Position numbers and translations under genes: made by a program
Assembly (NCBI RefSeq): GCF_044377035.1
Contig: NZ_JBILJW010000003.1
Coordinates: 62,001-126,000, forward strand
Length of the DNA: 64,000 nucleotides
DNA from: Silanimonas sp044377035
Lineage (GTDB): Bacteria; Pseudomonadota; Gammaproteobacteria; Xanthomonadales; Xanthomonadaceae
Reading direction: 5' to 3'
The notes under the pieces: generated by a model
What the model was told of the DNA's origin: nothing
The model's input: the letters and a program-made list of their open reading frames with translations, nothing else
The model's database searches: none
Part shown: positions 63,596 through 64,000 of the stretch, in pieces
How positions within the stretch are numbered: position 1 is the stretch's first letter
Layout: each line of letters opens with the position of its first letter

Positions 63596-64000
63596 ATGCT
63601 GAAGCCGCTGCCCCTCGTACTCGCCCTTGCCCTGCCGCTGGCCCTCGCCGGCGCGGCCCTGTCGCCCCAGGTCGCCACCGGCAGTGCCGCTGCGGCCCCG
63701 GCGGCGCCTGCAGCGGCCAACGCGACCCCGGCCTTCCGCCCCACCGTCGACCAGCAGGGCGCCGCCCGCATGGTCTACGGCGTGCTCTCCGACAGCCGCT
63801 ACGCGTACGCGCCGAAGCCGCTCGACGATGCCCTGAGCAGCGCCATCTTCACGCGCTACCTCGAGAGCCTCGACGGCCAGAAGCTGTTCTTCAAGCAGTC
63901 GGACATCGACGCCTTCCAGAAGAACGAGCGCCGCTTCGACGACGCCATCAAGGGCCAGAGCCTGCAGCCGGCCTTCGACCTCTACACCCGCTACATGCTG
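63596..64000 (+). CDS. prc: Carboxy-terminal processing protease (tail-specific protease), N-terminal fragment
   Basis: Cut off by the window edge; 135 codons visible. Signal peptide (LPLVLALALPLALAGAAL) followed by the Prc/Tsp N-terminal domain pattern: YLESLDGQKLFFKQSDIDAF and RFDDAIKGQSLQPAFDLYTR. PDZ and Ser-Lys protease domains would lie beyond the edge. In the periplasm Prc degrades or trims proteins such as peptidoglycan hydrolases. Confidence 0.88.
   Translation, partial: MLKPLPLVLALALPLALAGAALSPQVATGSAAAAPAAPAAANATPAFRPTVDQQGAARMVYGVLSDSRYAYAPKPLDDALSSAIFTRYLESLDGQKLFFKQSDIDAFQKNERRFDDAIKGQSLQPAFDLYTRYML

Overview
The window is very GC-rich, gene-dense chromosomal DNA from a gammaproteobacterium, most likely Lysobacterales/Xanthomonadales (Lysobacter, Luteimonas or Silanimonas-like). 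This is inferred from the gene content: large TonB-dependent receptors with DAIVVTG plugs, many GGDEF proteins, a stand-alone aceE, an mreBCD-mrdA-rodA / mltB-rlpA-dacA-ybeD-lipB-lipA block, and frequent GTG/TTG starts with 4-bp stop/start overlaps. I saw no tRNA, rRNA, CRISPR array, prophage or intact insertion sequence.

Layout. 1-5.9 kb (minus): a FadL-type outer-membrane channel, an unusual acetoacetate-decarboxylase-like/FAD-oxidoreductase fusion, a membrane-anchored AraC-type regulator and the start of a membrane protein, read as one operon. 5.9-16.2 kb (minus): a 7TM diguanylate cyclase, tex, two tandem periplasmic binding proteins, a PD40-propeller/amidohydrolase, a DUF1289 protein and yceH. 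16.3-20.5 kb: a photolyase gene broken by an in-frame TGA, convergent with a TonB-dependent receptor. 20.6-24.8 kb: a STAS / SpoIIE-phosphatase-HATPase partner-switching pair and a divergent QEGLA (DUF1704) protein. 24.8-25.3 kb: an intergenic island of inverted REP-like repeats. 25.3-33 kb: maeB, two convergent glycosyltransferases, a universal stress protein and aceE. 33-38.4 kb: three tandem membrane GGDEF paralogues, then rsmC and rsuA.

38.3-50.7 kb is the most unusual region. Three TPR-sulfotransferases, a TPR-linked 2OG-Fe(II) oxygenase, an aspartyl/asparaginyl-hydroxylase-like protein with a repeat-like N-terminus, a SAM methyltransferase, a small secreted Cys-containing protein and a large TonB-dependent receptor sit together. 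It looks like an uncharacterised macromolecule-modification and uptake island.

50.9-64 kb: a PfkB-family kinase, then the cell-shape operon mreB-mreC-mreD-mrdA-rodA (elongasome). After a 528-bp repeat-filled gap comes mltB-rlpA-dacA-ybeD-lipB-lipA (peptidoglycan trimming and lipoate synthesis), and then the start of prc.

The best candidate for something undescribed at DNA/RNA level is a dispersed element (copies near 24.8-25.3 and 57.9 kb). Each copy has two hairpins with compensatory stem changes, GGA in every apical loop, a conserved CU bulge and a preceding GGAG tetranucleotide. This fits a REP/BIME-type family and also resembles CsrA/RsmA-binding hairpins.
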